From Rhodosorus marinus (taxonomy: Eukaryota > Rhodophyta > Stylonematophyceae > Stylonematales > Stylonemataceae), in contig JAMWBK010000013.1 of assembly GCA_029953675.1 (NCBI GenBank), positions 682,001-746,000 on the forward strand: a DNA stretch of 64,000 nt, written 5' to 3'. The translations under genes and the position numbers were made by a program. The notes under the pieces are model-generated. The model had not been told where the DNA came from and made no database searches. It saw only the letters and a list, made by a program, of their open reading frames with translations. Positions 10,455 to 21,233 of this stretch are shown here, piece after piece. How positions within the stretch are numbered: the stretch's first letter is position 1; each line of letters begins with the position of its first letter.

Positions 10455-12810
10455 TTTTGGCGTTGTCTTAACACCACTATGCGAAGGCGCCGGATGCTGT
10501 TCTTCGCTGCAGAGCTTCGCTAGTGATTTTACGATGACAGACATAATAGACTGGTCGTCCGGACGCCTTCATGAAAGTCCTCGTCGCTAGGAGCCAAGAG
10601 AGGGAGAGAGCAAATAAATGCTGGATGTAATCATTTCTTTTGATTCGTGCGAGCTTGACGGAAGAGACTGCGATAGAAATCCATCCTCTAGCGATATCTA
10701 AGTTTACTACCGACCTCCCGCTCGGGCTTTTGTCCTCTGATTTCTCCTCGCCGGATGAAAACCTGTTGAGGCACACGTTTCACTATGTTGAAACGAGAAA
10801 ACCGCGCATCTCAATGCTAAAGTATCTCCGCCGGCAAGTGGAACGTCTAGTGAGACCGTCCTTGCTCATATCGATGACTATGAGTGCGAATCGGTCAACA
10901 CGAGCGTCCAAAGAAGACGGGGATACGATCGGAGATGAGGAGATGCCAACTTGGGTTTGCTCTGGTTTTGAATTCATAGTTTGCCGTCGATTCTGGCGAA
11001 AGATATCAACTCGGTGAAGCAGATAGGCGTTGTAACCGGAGAGGATTACGTGACGCTCATAGAAGGAAGCGGATTAGTCAGTTCCTCGTGGTGCTGGAGA
11101 TGAACGTTGGACGGAGATGCTTCTAGTGTGCTGAACTATCGGATGTGTTGCAAGTCCTTCCCCGGGCCTTGAACGGAATGCCATTCTGCATTTCTCTGTC
11201 GGGTCAGTCCTGTACCAGTCATCATGCTAGGAGTGGATAAGGCAATCATGTCAAGGTGGCACCGAGCACGAGCCTGATAATTCTGCGAGCTGCTCTTCGC
11301 AATTTTCAGTCTGTGTGTGAGTCCGCAAACGGAGTAACCTCGGATAATTGCGGAGCCCATTCTAGAGGACCCTTCTCCAGAACTAGCTATCAGAGCTCCC
11401 ACAATGAGCAGAATCTGCTAGTGGAATCATTGTATCAATGCTTCAGCCCGTGACAGGTCATTCCAGAGCGAGGGCACAAATCAGCAGTCCTCTTTACAAC
11501 GAATTGGCTGACCCACAATGTCCACAAGAGGCCCTTTCCCTTTACATCCGAACATCGCGCAGGTGTGGAACGTTCAACTGCATCATCTGCAGGGAATGGC
11601 ACGCCAACGAGTCCACGATGGCTTTGTTGAAGACAAGCCTTTCGCCACCTCGAGTACCGAAGAGGAGTCCTTCCAGTTCCACACTGTTGTCCCTAATCCC
11701 TCGTAACGTAGACGCCTACAACTCTGCGGCACAAGAAATTGCTCACCACAACTCAGAATGTCCTCCTCGGTGACATCGGAAAACTGATGCGTGAGCCACA
11801 AAAACAAAGATCACCCTTCGACAAGAATTTTCAATCAACTGCCTGGATGAGTTCGTCATCAAGGCCTCCTCTAGAAGAGGCCAGACCCCGACGAACCATA
11901 AGCGAACAACAACAGACAGTCCATCCCTATATGCCAGCGGCACGGAATTCCAACACCGCCAACTCAGAGATGTGAAAAAAAACTGATCGTTTGTGCACTA
12001 CAAAAGTCGATGGTCGACAGGAAAGTTGCTATGGCGAGGAAAACGATAAGCCTTGGGAAGTCACTGCAGATCCGACGAACCCGGTCATTTCCATCCAACA
12101 TCCACCCCACCCCCCCCGCCCCCCCCTTCACCCCCAAAAAACACCAAACACCTTATAGTACAGAATACTAACACAACAAACGCGTGAACTAGGATTCTAT
12201 CAACGCAAAACATGCGGACAACAATGTTCATAAATATTTCAACAAAACACGAGTTTGAGGCAAAGGGTTCGACACCACCTACAGCAGTTTAGAACGGGGC
12301 CAAAAAGATAATGGCCATGATTACTATTTCAACCGGCCAAAATCGATCTCAAGAATGCCAAATGTTCCCGATAATGAAAATTCGTTGTTTTTATAAGGCC
12401 CGGTGGCCTTCAGATGACTAGACAAATGTTACTGGGATTCGAGCTCCTAGTAGTGAAAACTGGTAGTTTTTATTGGGCCAGGTGAGTCAGGCGGAGTAAA
12501 CAAATGTTACGAAGGTTCTGGCCGGGTTTTTACTATATAAACAGCGCTGTTGGTTTGGGAGTGTGAAGAGGATCCAATGGAGGGGTATGGAGGAGAGGAA
12601 GGGCCTGACTTGTATTTAACCACAATTATATTCGTTGAATAGAAAGGACTGTTTGTTTTTGTAACTGTTGAAGATTTGGAAGAAGGTTATGAAGTTTGGT
12701 TGTGTGAGCGTGAACTTAAATGTCACAAAGGTTTAGTTTCTGACGGGGTTTGTAGGTTCCTCTAGAGCTTCTGTTTGTTTGCTCGTGGATTTGTTGGATA
12801 GTGTTGACGC
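10455..12810. other. 2.3-kb stretch without a supported gene; possible Copia remnants and a C-rich tract
   Basis: Frames on both strands are short and inconsistent. Around 10930-11090, plus-strand frames give fragments faintly like a Copia protease region (a phrase GEDYVTLIEGSGLV after a broken W..SG motif), too weak to call. A C-rich tract at about 12085-12135 looks like the leader of a minus-strand gene lying to its left, and minus-strand frames at 11583-11943 may hold exons, but I could not assemble them. About 12150-12560 is AT-rich and about 12540-12800 is the leader of the WD40 gene. Confidence 0.35.
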
Positions 12811-14724
12811 ATGGATTGGTTTAGAGATCGGAGTGCCCTTGCTGCAGATTATTTGAGACAATTAGATCGGTATGATGAGGCTCCTGGATTTTTGAGGCAG
12901 ATGTTTTCCTCGCAACAGGATTGGCTGAGTCGTTTTGATCCGGACGAGGACGATATGGTGGACCACGGGGTAACAGAGGAGATGTTCGGAACCAATCGTT
13001 ATCAGGAATTGAAAAATGAGATTGACCATAGGGGAAAAGGTAAGAGCGAGAATACCATCTGGCGCTGTCCGGACAATAAGAGTGACTGTGTTCTGTTTGC
13101 TGCGACTTAGGCTTAGCGAAGCAGCCAACTTCAAAGCTCGTCAGGGAGAGAGAAACAGGAAGCGCAAAATACGCGCAGGAAACCGGTGCCCATCGAACAC
13201 AAATGCTCGACAACTTCTTGCCAACGTACTTTAGACGCGTTGCAGCTAGATATAGAGTTCGCGTATACAACGGAAAGTTTTCAAACGATGGATCGCTTTT
13301 CATAACTGCAAGTTTTGATAAGAATATCCGCGTATACGAGACTAATCCTCACGAAGATGCTGAATGGAATCTTGTTCAACGAGTACCTGCCCCGAGCTTT
13401 CAGTGGACAATCACTGATACCGACGTTTCACCAGACAAACGGTCCTTGGTCTTTTCGTCGTTGACGCCAGAAGTAAACTATGTAAGTCGGCAAATCAAGG
13501 AAGCCCTATTACGCGCACTGCAAAACTGGCCAAATTGCTGACGTGTTCAGTCCTCGTCGGTGGACTAGGTCGAGCTCTCCGAGGGGAGCGAGGCGAGGAC
13601 ACTGGACTTCACTGGATTGGATAATGCGGGAAGGGGGATATATGGTCTTCGGTACTCAAACGATGGGGAAGAAGTTATTGCGGGCGGCTCGGACGGGAGC
13701 ATTATGGTGTACAACCTCCATCGTGATGGATTGAATGTAGACATTAAGGGGCACTACAATGACGTTAACTCTGTTTGTTTTCTGGACGGCATTGGTATGT
13801 GAATGCACGTCCCTTCCTTTCCCGCTAGGTGCTTTTGAACCGCTGTAATAGCGAACGAAGGTGGTAGCTTGAGCTGAATATGTGAAAATATGGTTCGCTT
13901 TTCAGGTGACCTGTTGGTATCCGGTTCTGATGATACCCTCTGCAAGTTGTGGGACAGAAGAGAGTTTTCGTCGGAAAGACCCTGCGCTGTTTTCGATGGT
14001 CATGCTGATGGGATCACCCACGTCTCACCGAAAGGTGACGGGCGGTATTTCATATCCAATGCAAAAGATCACTCAATCAAGCTATGGGATATCAGAAAGT
14101 GCAGCTCCAACACTCGCGACCTCGGTAGAAGGCGACGCAGGTCGTACTACAGATACCGTTCGGTGGTTAGTCCCGGTCTAAATCCAAGCAATGAGGTTGG
14201 TCCCTGCACGCTTCATGCTCCAGGCCCTCAGGGTACCTCTGCGAACTCGCAGGAGTGCCCTACTGGTTGGAAAGGTAGCGAAAAGATTTCTTATCAACCG
14301 TCTACTGGTCCCGTCGCGTTTTGCTCTCATCCTCAGGTTTCGGTAATGACGTACACAGGGCACAAGGTCCACGACACACTGATAAGGGCAAACTTTTCCC
14401 CGTTGGAGACCACACTGCAGAAGTACATCTACACAGGCTCGTACGAGGGAACAGTGTACGTGTACGATGTTTTAACAGGAAAGGTACGATCACGATTTTG
14501 ATTGTCGTCCTCTGGGATCCCGTTTCTTGTCGCTGACTAGTTTTTCGTCTTCGCCGTAGACCGTAGCTGAGATGGCAGGGCATTTCCAACCAGTGAGGGA
14601 CGTCAGCTGGCATCCAAATCTTCCCCTATTGTGCAGCTCCGGGTGGGACGGCATGATCTTGCTGTGGGGACCAAAAATCACCCGTGTTCCGGGTGATCCG
14701 ATTTACTCTGACTTCACACTTTAA
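12811..14724 (+). CDS. DCAF11: DCAF11/WDR23-like WD40-repeat protein
   Basis: Five exons: 12811-13039, 13111-13481, 13569-13794, 13906-14483 and 14560-14724; phases agree and give 522 residues (human DCAF11 has 546). WD40 repeats are recognisable in order: FITASFDKNIRVYE, TITDTDVSPDKRSLVFSS, GIYGLRYSNDGEEVIAGGSD, DLLVSGSDDTLCKLWDRR, HADGITHVSPKGDGRYFISN with IKLWDIRK, MTYTGHKVHDTLIRANFSP, and VRDVSWHPNLPLLCSSGWDG. These match the DCAF11/WDR23 and plant LEC14B family, substrate receptors of CUL4-DDB1 ubiquitin ligases. About 40 extra residues lie between the IKLWDIRK and MTYTGH repeats; this is either a lineage insertion or an unrecognised in-phase intron ending at the CAG before 14338. Confidence 0.9.
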
Positions 14725-15057
14725 TTTTAAGTTATACGTAGAAGCGGCTAGAGGTAACCTCTAAGAATAAATAGACTAGTATGCCTTCTGATCCAACCGA
14801 AAACTGGATGCGGCTCAAATAACCCAACGGTTCGCAACCCAGTCCTCTCCTCGCTGCTGGGCACCTTCATCAGGAAAGCACGATCTGAGCGTGTGTTTCA
14901 ACAATCGCCGGTATCGGGTGACTTCTTTAGCTGTGAAACTCGCCTGCTCGTCCGCAACTCTCTTTAAGTTTGACTTCGCTTGCTCCTATTCCCCTTTCCG
15001 GTCGGCAACCTCCTCGGACATCAAGAGGCAGCAAATCCGAAACACAAACTTAGACAC
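14725..15057. other. Spacer between two convergent genes
   Basis: Only 333 bp separate the stop codons of the WD40 gene (+) and the SWIB gene (minus). An AATAAA stands at 14766-14771 in the plus-strand 3' region. There is a strong GTGAGT directly at the SWIB stop (about 15058), so one more small SWIB exon could lie here. Confidence 0.4.
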
Positions 15058-16308
15058 TCACAGATTTGTCAAATGCCTTCCAATGTACTTGTGCATCTCA
15101 AAAATCCCCACTCGACTCTCCCCAAACACGTCCTGTAGTCGAGCATCGCAAATTATTTTCCTCCCATCTGAGGGGTCCTTCAAATTATTCTTCCGAATGT
15201 ACACCCATATTGCTTTGACAACCTCCGTTCTTGACAGAATATCAGCTTCACAAACAAACGCCATCTCCTCACTTAATTTCATCGGCTTCGTCAGTCCTCC
15301 CCCTTTGCCGCCTTGTCCACCAGAGCCTATAAGCGAGACACACGAGGAATTCAGAAAATAGGCTCGCGATATTCCAAAATTTTCGCCATGACCCCGGTCC
15401 CACTCTGCCATAGACCAGCGCTTCCAATGTCCTTTGATTATGACTATGTCCTACATACCTTTGGCCTTCTTCCTCTTTTTAGCCGCCTTGGATTCGCCAT
15501 TGCTCGTCGCGGGAAGTGCTGCAAGAACCTTGGCTTCGTAGGCTCTTGCTTCTTCCTGGGTCTCCTCATCACACTCGTCCGGCTTTATAATGAGCGGAGC
15601 CATGTACTTGTTGATTGAGAACATTGAAAAGGTCTTCGTCTTTAGGACTTTGCGCATCGTATCGTCGCTTAAATACTCCCTTCTATCCTTGGGATTCTTC
15701 TCAAGTCCGTGCTTTTCAATGTACGCCTTCACATGCCGTGGCAGTTTGCACCGAGATACTACCCTGACCCCAAGCGCCTCAGCAAGAGGGTCCTTCAACA
15801 CGACAGCCTTCTCAAACGCGGTCAATTTTCTTCTCTTGGCAGCTGCAAAGCGATTCGAAATTAATGAAAAAATGCACAATATTAGCCGATGAAGGCCAAG
15901 CAGTCCTCCAACAGTAACTAAAACTAGCCCAGGTGATATCAGGCGCTTACGTTTGGGCGAATCCTCTACATCCTCCTCTTCCTCATCCTCCGCTTCCTCC
16001 TCTATTTCTTCAATCACGACCTCTGATCCAGAACTCTCAGCAGCTTCTTCTTCTTCAACGACTTCCTCCTCCTCTTCCTCCAAGCTCGCGTCTTCTGGCT
16101 CCTCCTTTGCCTCCTTCCTCTCCTCTATAGTGTCCATAAGCCGAACCAACTCTACTCGAATGAAGCTCTTTTTCCCCTCAAGATCATCATTAGGAAACCT
16201 CGACGCCAGCTGCTGCATCACAGATCTTACAGTGGTCACCTCAAGATCCGCCTCAGTAAGAATTTCCTCCAAGGCTCCAATGAGCTCTTCATCTGAAACA
16301 GAACCCAT
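15058..16308 (-). CDS. DEK-C and tandem SWIB-domain chromatin protein
   Basis: Three exons on the minus strand: 16308-15951, 15842-15459 and 15326-15058, giving 336 residues. Residues 3-55 look like a DEK C-terminal domain (EELIGALEEILTEADLEVTT). An acidic tract at about 60-112 precedes a SPKPAKRRK basic patch. Two SWIB/MDM2-like domains follow: about 122-205 (KLPRHVKAYIEKHGL, FSMFSINKYMAPLI) and about 260-334 (GLTKPMKLSEEMAFVC, IWVYIRKNNLKDPSDGRKI, IFEMHKYIGRHL). DEK_C plus SWIB occurs in yeast Uaf30/Tri1 and plant homologs, which act in chromatin or RNA polymerase I transcription. The first intron (108 nt) is itself open in frame and would add a false hydrophobic stretch if read through. 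The stop lies beside a possible donor, so the C-terminus may differ slightly. Confidence 0.85.
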
Positions 16309-17745
16309 GATTTCTTCAAACCGCTCCCACCCCCCACTGCCAGAGAAAACTTCACAAATGATATCTCAACAGCTCCAAACTCCCCCTCATCATTCACGTA
16401 TACAACCAATCAATCCTACAAAACTCTTTTTATACTCTCTCTCTCTCTCTCTGTCCTCCCCTTCATTCCCTCACTCCACTCCACAGATCTCCACAACCTC
16501 CCCAACCGCCCCCAATTCCCTTTTATCAAACACCATATCCTTTTTTTCCGCTTCTCAACCCATCCGCGTTTTCCTTCAGCTTTCTCTTGCTCGCGTCACT
16601 CCTTCCACTTTTTTCCCGAGGTCCAGAAATCCAAAGAAAAAAAACACAAACAAACATCTTCCGCGATAAGGACAAAATATCACCCCCCCTTTTGAGATAT
16701 AGACTTTCCGTATATCTTTTAAAAAATTACGAATAAAGAGCTCCAAGGTTTGTCCACTCATCCCTTGTCTCCATGTCAAAAATAATCATAGACAAAGAAA
16801 TACCCATCTATTGTATTGCTCCAAAGGTTAGGGGGGGAAGGTAGGAACTTTTTGCCTCTTCGGGAGCGTTTTTGCGAAATTTTTGAGGTAAGATCTCTGA
16901 CCAGACCGTCCCAAAATAACTGCTACATTATATATTCAAAATTTGTTCGATTGCATCGTATCACTAAAAATATGGATTTTCTATAAAATAATATTATTTC
17001 GTTTAAAATTGGGGTCCTAAAGAGTTTGTGTTGTGAAAGATTTAATGACAACCGAATAATTTAGAAATAAAAAATGATGAAAACAATAACTTTATGCGTA
17101 CTCACTCCAAGATGGAGAACAAAAACAGCTTTTTGTAACTAGTATTTTGGGACACGGGGAGAACGTTAATTTGTGGTGGCGTTTACTCCCTAACCGTTTC
17201 GGATTTTAGAAGAATGACCTTCCACTTCCCCGCCCTGCCTCAAAACACTGCAAAAGTTGACTATTTCATCCAACCCAGTGATATCCAGAGGGGTAGAATG
17301 CCTGGACTCACGAACAAAAAGAATAAAAAAAAATTAGATGCACTTAGGACGGCAATATTTAATCCCAAACCTGCCTGGCGCTGGAATACTAAAGCTTTGT
17401 TTTTAAAAACAATTCACGAATGATGGATGGAAAATAGATTGATATGGAATATTTGACTGATATTCTGACTGAATATTTATGTGTTTGTTCCCTAATTCTT
17501 GTCATGAAACGAAGCTCAGAGTCGCGTGTACAGACCAGGAATGTAGCCCTGGCGCTCACGGAAGAGCAGTCTTTGAGCATTGACGATCCCATATGATAAA
17601 CAGAATGGTGACACAGCTTCAGTATGCTACCGGCTACATAATGTTGGTAAGGTGCTTGACCGGTTGGGGTAACTCAACTAGTCAATATGTTTCATTGGGT
17701 AGATATTATTGTTGAACGGGACTTCTCGGGGCCTGAGTGTCAGCT
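16309..17745. other. Intergenic region: C-rich leader, CT repeat and AT-rich core
   Basis: About 16310-16560 is C-rich, the presumed leader of the SWIB gene, and contains a (CT)9 run at 16435-16452. About 16880-17110 is AT-rich. A 69-codon plus-strand frame at 17214-17423 and minus frames at 17389-17592 carry no recognised motif. Confidence 0.4.
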
Positions 17746-18070
17746 CTATTGTTGAGCAGCGCCTTTGGGGGTGGGAGCGTTCACCGTCGATGTAGGTCGG
17801 ATGTACTGACGCTGCCCCGAATTTCCGGCCCCAAAGTAGAGCTCCCTCCTCGTGGACGGAGTGCTTTCGCAGAAGCCGGTCTTATGAAGCAGGTCGTTCC
17901 ACACCGCTGAAAACGGCCAGTACAGCCGCCTCTGTCTCTTGGGACGCCACGAAGCAGCCACTGAGCAGCGTGCCGCAGAACGACTCTGATGATTCAACGC
18001 CAGAACCGTTTCGACCCCATCCAAAACGAACCCAACCTTCAAAAATACCGAAACTCCCTAAAAAAGACAT
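17746..18070 (-). CDS. Possible small two-exon gene of unknown function
   Basis: Minus-strand exons 18070-18037 and 17906-17746, joined by a 130-nt intron (donor AAG|GTTGGG, acceptor TTTTCAG), give 64 residues starting MSFLGSFGIFEAVWNDLL. The second exon has clear coding character and no stops. The join is my inference; in the unspliced sequence two frames are open and one must be entered by splicing. The region upstream of 18070 is shared with the plus-strand RCC2 gene and looks like a divergent promoter, which supports a gene here. No family recognised; the first residues could be a hydrophobic anchor. Confidence 0.35.
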
Positions 18071-18900
18071 CTTCTAAACCAAAACATGACGCTTCTCCCC
18101 CCCAAACAATTCAAAATAGTCCATAAAATACAACAAAATGAAACAAGAAAACACCGCATCGGTTCCAAAGCCAACCAAATCAAGCGTCAATATCAATCAA
18201 TAAGACACCCCAAGATAAATAAAGCATACAATAACCATCACATAAAAATATAAAATATAATCTTAATAGATTGAATCTAGTCAATTAAATTTCTTCTTAA
18301 ATACATTCATGCGAGAAAGTCTCCCGTCTCGACTTGAGGAGCTCTTTTTTTTCCGAGCAAAAAAGGCGCCAATTTTTTAAATGTGGACGCGAGGAGACGA
18401 AAAGGATGAAAGGGATGGGTTTTGGGGGGAGAGGAGAGGAGAGGGGGCAAGGGGAAGGGGGAGGGGGTGGGGAGGTTGGTGTGAAGGATGGAGAAGGCTT
18501 GATTGATCAGTAGAATGTTTAGATGGATTAAACAGTAAGATCGGAGAGGAAGGGATGGGGAGGGTTGAGGGTTTTATTGAGATGAATGGCTTGGGATTTG
18601 AAGTAAGGTTGTGCGGGGTTTTTGGTTTAGGGGTTTAGGATGGGTTAGGGAAGGAAGGTTAGAGGGGAAGGGCACATTTATGGAGCTGCTGGTTTAAGTA
18701 GGGATCGTATCGAGGTTGGATCTTGTGGTGGGAAAGGTGGATCTGGATTTGTTTTACAAGTGGGTCCCTTTAGACTATTTATATCGTTTTTGGAGGGTTG
18801 CATTAGCTTTTGAGGAGTGTGGGGATTTCTGTATGGACTTAGAGCAGTGAGGTTCTGTGATTAAGGGGTTTTAGGGGCGGAGTGGGTGTGACTGGTTCTG
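18071..18900. other. Divergent promoter region upstream of RCC2
   Basis: About 18180-18340 is AT-rich. About 18400-18880 is very G-rich on the plus strand (runs at 18420-18480). This is the standard leader arrangement in this genome. An E2F-like GGCGCCAA motif sits at 18365-18372. Confidence 0.5.
18365..18372 (-). promoter_or_regulatory. E2F-like motif upstream of RCC2
   Basis: GGCGCCAA, which reads TTGGCGCC on the minus strand, matches the E2F core (TTsGCGC). It lies about 530 bp before the RCC2 start, inside the AT-rich to G-rich transition. RCC2 is a mitotic gene, so E2F control is plausible, but one 8-bp match can occur by chance. Confidence 0.3.
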
Positions 18901-20460
18901 ATGATGGAGGAAGGATCTGTTTATGTGTGTGGGAACGTGACATGGGAGACGAGTTTGATAAAGAACAAGAGGGGGAAGGCGGAGACTGTGTTATGGACTC
19001 CGCATAGGTTGGAGGGAGCGCCCAAAGGCTGGAAAGTAGTTACCGGGAGTTCTTCGTTCCACTGCTTTGTCTTGACGACGAATGGAGAAGCACACGGATT
19101 TGGGAGGAACGGTGCTGGCCAAATCGGCGTTGGCAAGTACAACGCAGCAGTTCATGTCCCACAGAAGGCAAAGGTGGGAAGCGCAGAGGATCCGGTGATC
19201 GATGCGGCATGCGGAAAAGCACACTCTCTTTTTCTTCTGAAGAGCGGAGCCGTTTTTGGCTGCGGCGTAAATGGGTACGGGCAACTGGGCACCGGATCCA
19301 CGTCGGAAAGATGTCATACTCCTGTAAAATGTAAGATCCCTGGCGATAAAAAGGTAAGCAATAATCTATTTCGCCTCGCAGTGTAATGTACTTGAAGATG
19401 ATGCTTATCGCACTGGCCATTGCACCCTCAATTCCGCAGTGTAGAGCTGTTGCCGCTGGTCTTGACTTCAGTCTCGTCCTCACAGAAGATGGAGAAGTAT
19501 ACTCCTTCGGCTGCGGTGAATACGGAAAACTGGGCATAGGGACTGATGGTGCACACAACACATCAGGATCAAGTATCAAGATGGGTTTTCATCCGTTCCC
19601 GACGCCGCGCAAGATTTTGGGACTCGAGGATGTACGTCTAATCGCTGCGGGAAATCACCACGGCCTTGCTGCAACGCGAACAAGAGTGTTCGCGTGGGGA
19701 TACGGTGCATATGGCCGACTCGGACTCGGTTCAACGAAGAATAAGGACGTTTTCAGACCAGAAATGTGCGAGTGCAGCGGCTGGGTGGCCATGGGAAAGC
19801 GAATGGCTGAAGATAAATGTCTATTCAAAAAGCTCGCGGCTGGTAAAGAAAGTTCGCTGGCTGTTCTCAGGGAGAGAATGACCACCTACGCCTGGGGAAA
19901 GGTCAAAGCAGCACAACCTGAGGCTGACATGTACCCAAAGATTCTGCAGGACCTGCAGGTAGGCCGTTCTGACATTTCATGCTCTAGCCAATACCTTCCA
20001 GACCGAGGCGCCCATTGGGGTTTGCTAAAACGTGAGTACGTACTGTTACGGCCAGGGATGGGACATTCGGAGTATCAGCTTGGGTGCTGGATTTATCATG
20101 GTTGCGGCTGATACCAGCGTGATTGCATGGGGAGCCGGAACGGAGGGCAGTTTGGGATTTGGCGATCCGCCCAAGTTTCCAAAGTCGTCAGCTCAGGCGA
20201 GGAAGGTTGAACCACTGGAAGGATTAACTGCTCTGTCGATATCTGCTGGTGCCAACCATACAGTAATGGTACTCAAGGAGACCGAGGATTCGAAGTCAAT
20301 TTTGGACGCCCTCAACGTCCATACACCAGTGAACATCAGTGATGCTGATGTTGGGAACGATGAGGATGATTTCTTCGAAACCGACGGAAGAAAACGGAAG
20401 GGACCTGGAAGAGGGCGAGGACGAGGAAGAGGACGCGGCATCTCTAAGCGTGGTCGATGA
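18901..20460 (+). CDS. RCC2: RCC2 (TD-60) type RCC1-repeat protein
   Basis: Three exons: 18901-19353, 19440-19958 and 20056-20460, all phase 0, giving 458 residues. RCC1 repeats occur in sequence: GFGRNGAGQIGVGK, GCGVNGYGQLGTGS, SFGCGEYGKLGIGTDG, AWGYGAYGRLGLGS, YAWGKVKA and AWGAGTEGSLGFGD. The phrases VYSFGCGEYGKLG, VFAWGYGAYGRLG, MYPKILQDLQGWDIRS and IMVAADTSVIAWG align with RCC2 rather than RCC1. RCC2 works at centromeres and in small-GTPase signalling. The C-terminal tail after about residue 430 is acidic and then GRGRGRGRG-like, with RGG or AT-hook character. Intron 2 ends CCAG|GGATGG. Confidence 0.92.
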
Positions 20461-21233
20461 TCTCGCAATCAGCCTCTCTGTTGTTTTTTTTACTTTTAGG
20501 ATAGTTTGTTTTAACTGGAAGTTGGTAGGTTGGCGAGCAAGCACCTGCACCTTGACTCCCTCGACTCTTGGCGGACATCTCGTGCTCGTTGCTTCAACCC
20601 TTGGATAAGGCGCATTACACCGTAGAGAGAGAAGAAGAGCTAATTTGCGAGAGCCTGGGCGTAACCTTCGTTGATGGGCTGGGTGGAGTCCTTCGTGAAA
20701 AGTGGATTGGTCCACCGCGACCACTAGAAGGTCTTCGACGTCGTCACAGGCAGCTAGAACTACGCTCAGCCTTCAGCGTGCTGGGTTTTTGAAAGACGAG
20801 ACGCTGTGTGGTACCAACGAAACGCATGTACAGGACCGGATCTCAAGATGAATGACCTGTGGTCGCCACAGCTCAAGTTTTTGTTGTTGCTTAGACGTCT
20901 TCAGTCTCATGTTCTGTCTTGTCGAGTGTCCACCATCCGAGAGGCAGATGGGACTAGAATGGGACCAGAACGGCACCAGAACCAGACTAGTATCAAGTAA
21001 AATGTGAAGCCGTGAGAATTGAACTTGAGTTGCAGCGTAGAAGACATCAAGACTAATCGTTCGAGCTGGGAAGGCTTGTTTGGGGGCCGGGCGCTGCCTA
21101 GTGGACGAACGCCGTTTGGCACATAATTGTGGCAAAGAAGACGTCATGGGTAGCTCAACTTCCAACGGTCAACGACGTAGCTTTACACCAAGGCCCTGCA
21201 CTTTTCGGCAGAAAAGGCTTGACGCGGATCTAC
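20461..21233. other. Convergent spacer between RCC2 and 2-oxoglutarate dehydrogenase
   Basis: There are 773 bp between the two stop codons. Several short frames exist on both strands, without motifs. It probably contains both 3' untranslated regions and nothing else that I can support. Confidence 0.4.

Noticed and set aside
10640-11110. Possible Copia protease remnant
   Set aside because: The resemblance (a broken W..SG motif and GEDYVTLIEGSGLV) is spread over shifted frames and too weak to separate from chance.
15953-16669. 238-codon Ser-rich plus-strand frame
   Set aside because: It is antisense to the Glu-rich acidic tract of the SWIB protein; GAA/GAG codons read as TTC/CTC (Ser, Phe, Leu) on the other strand.
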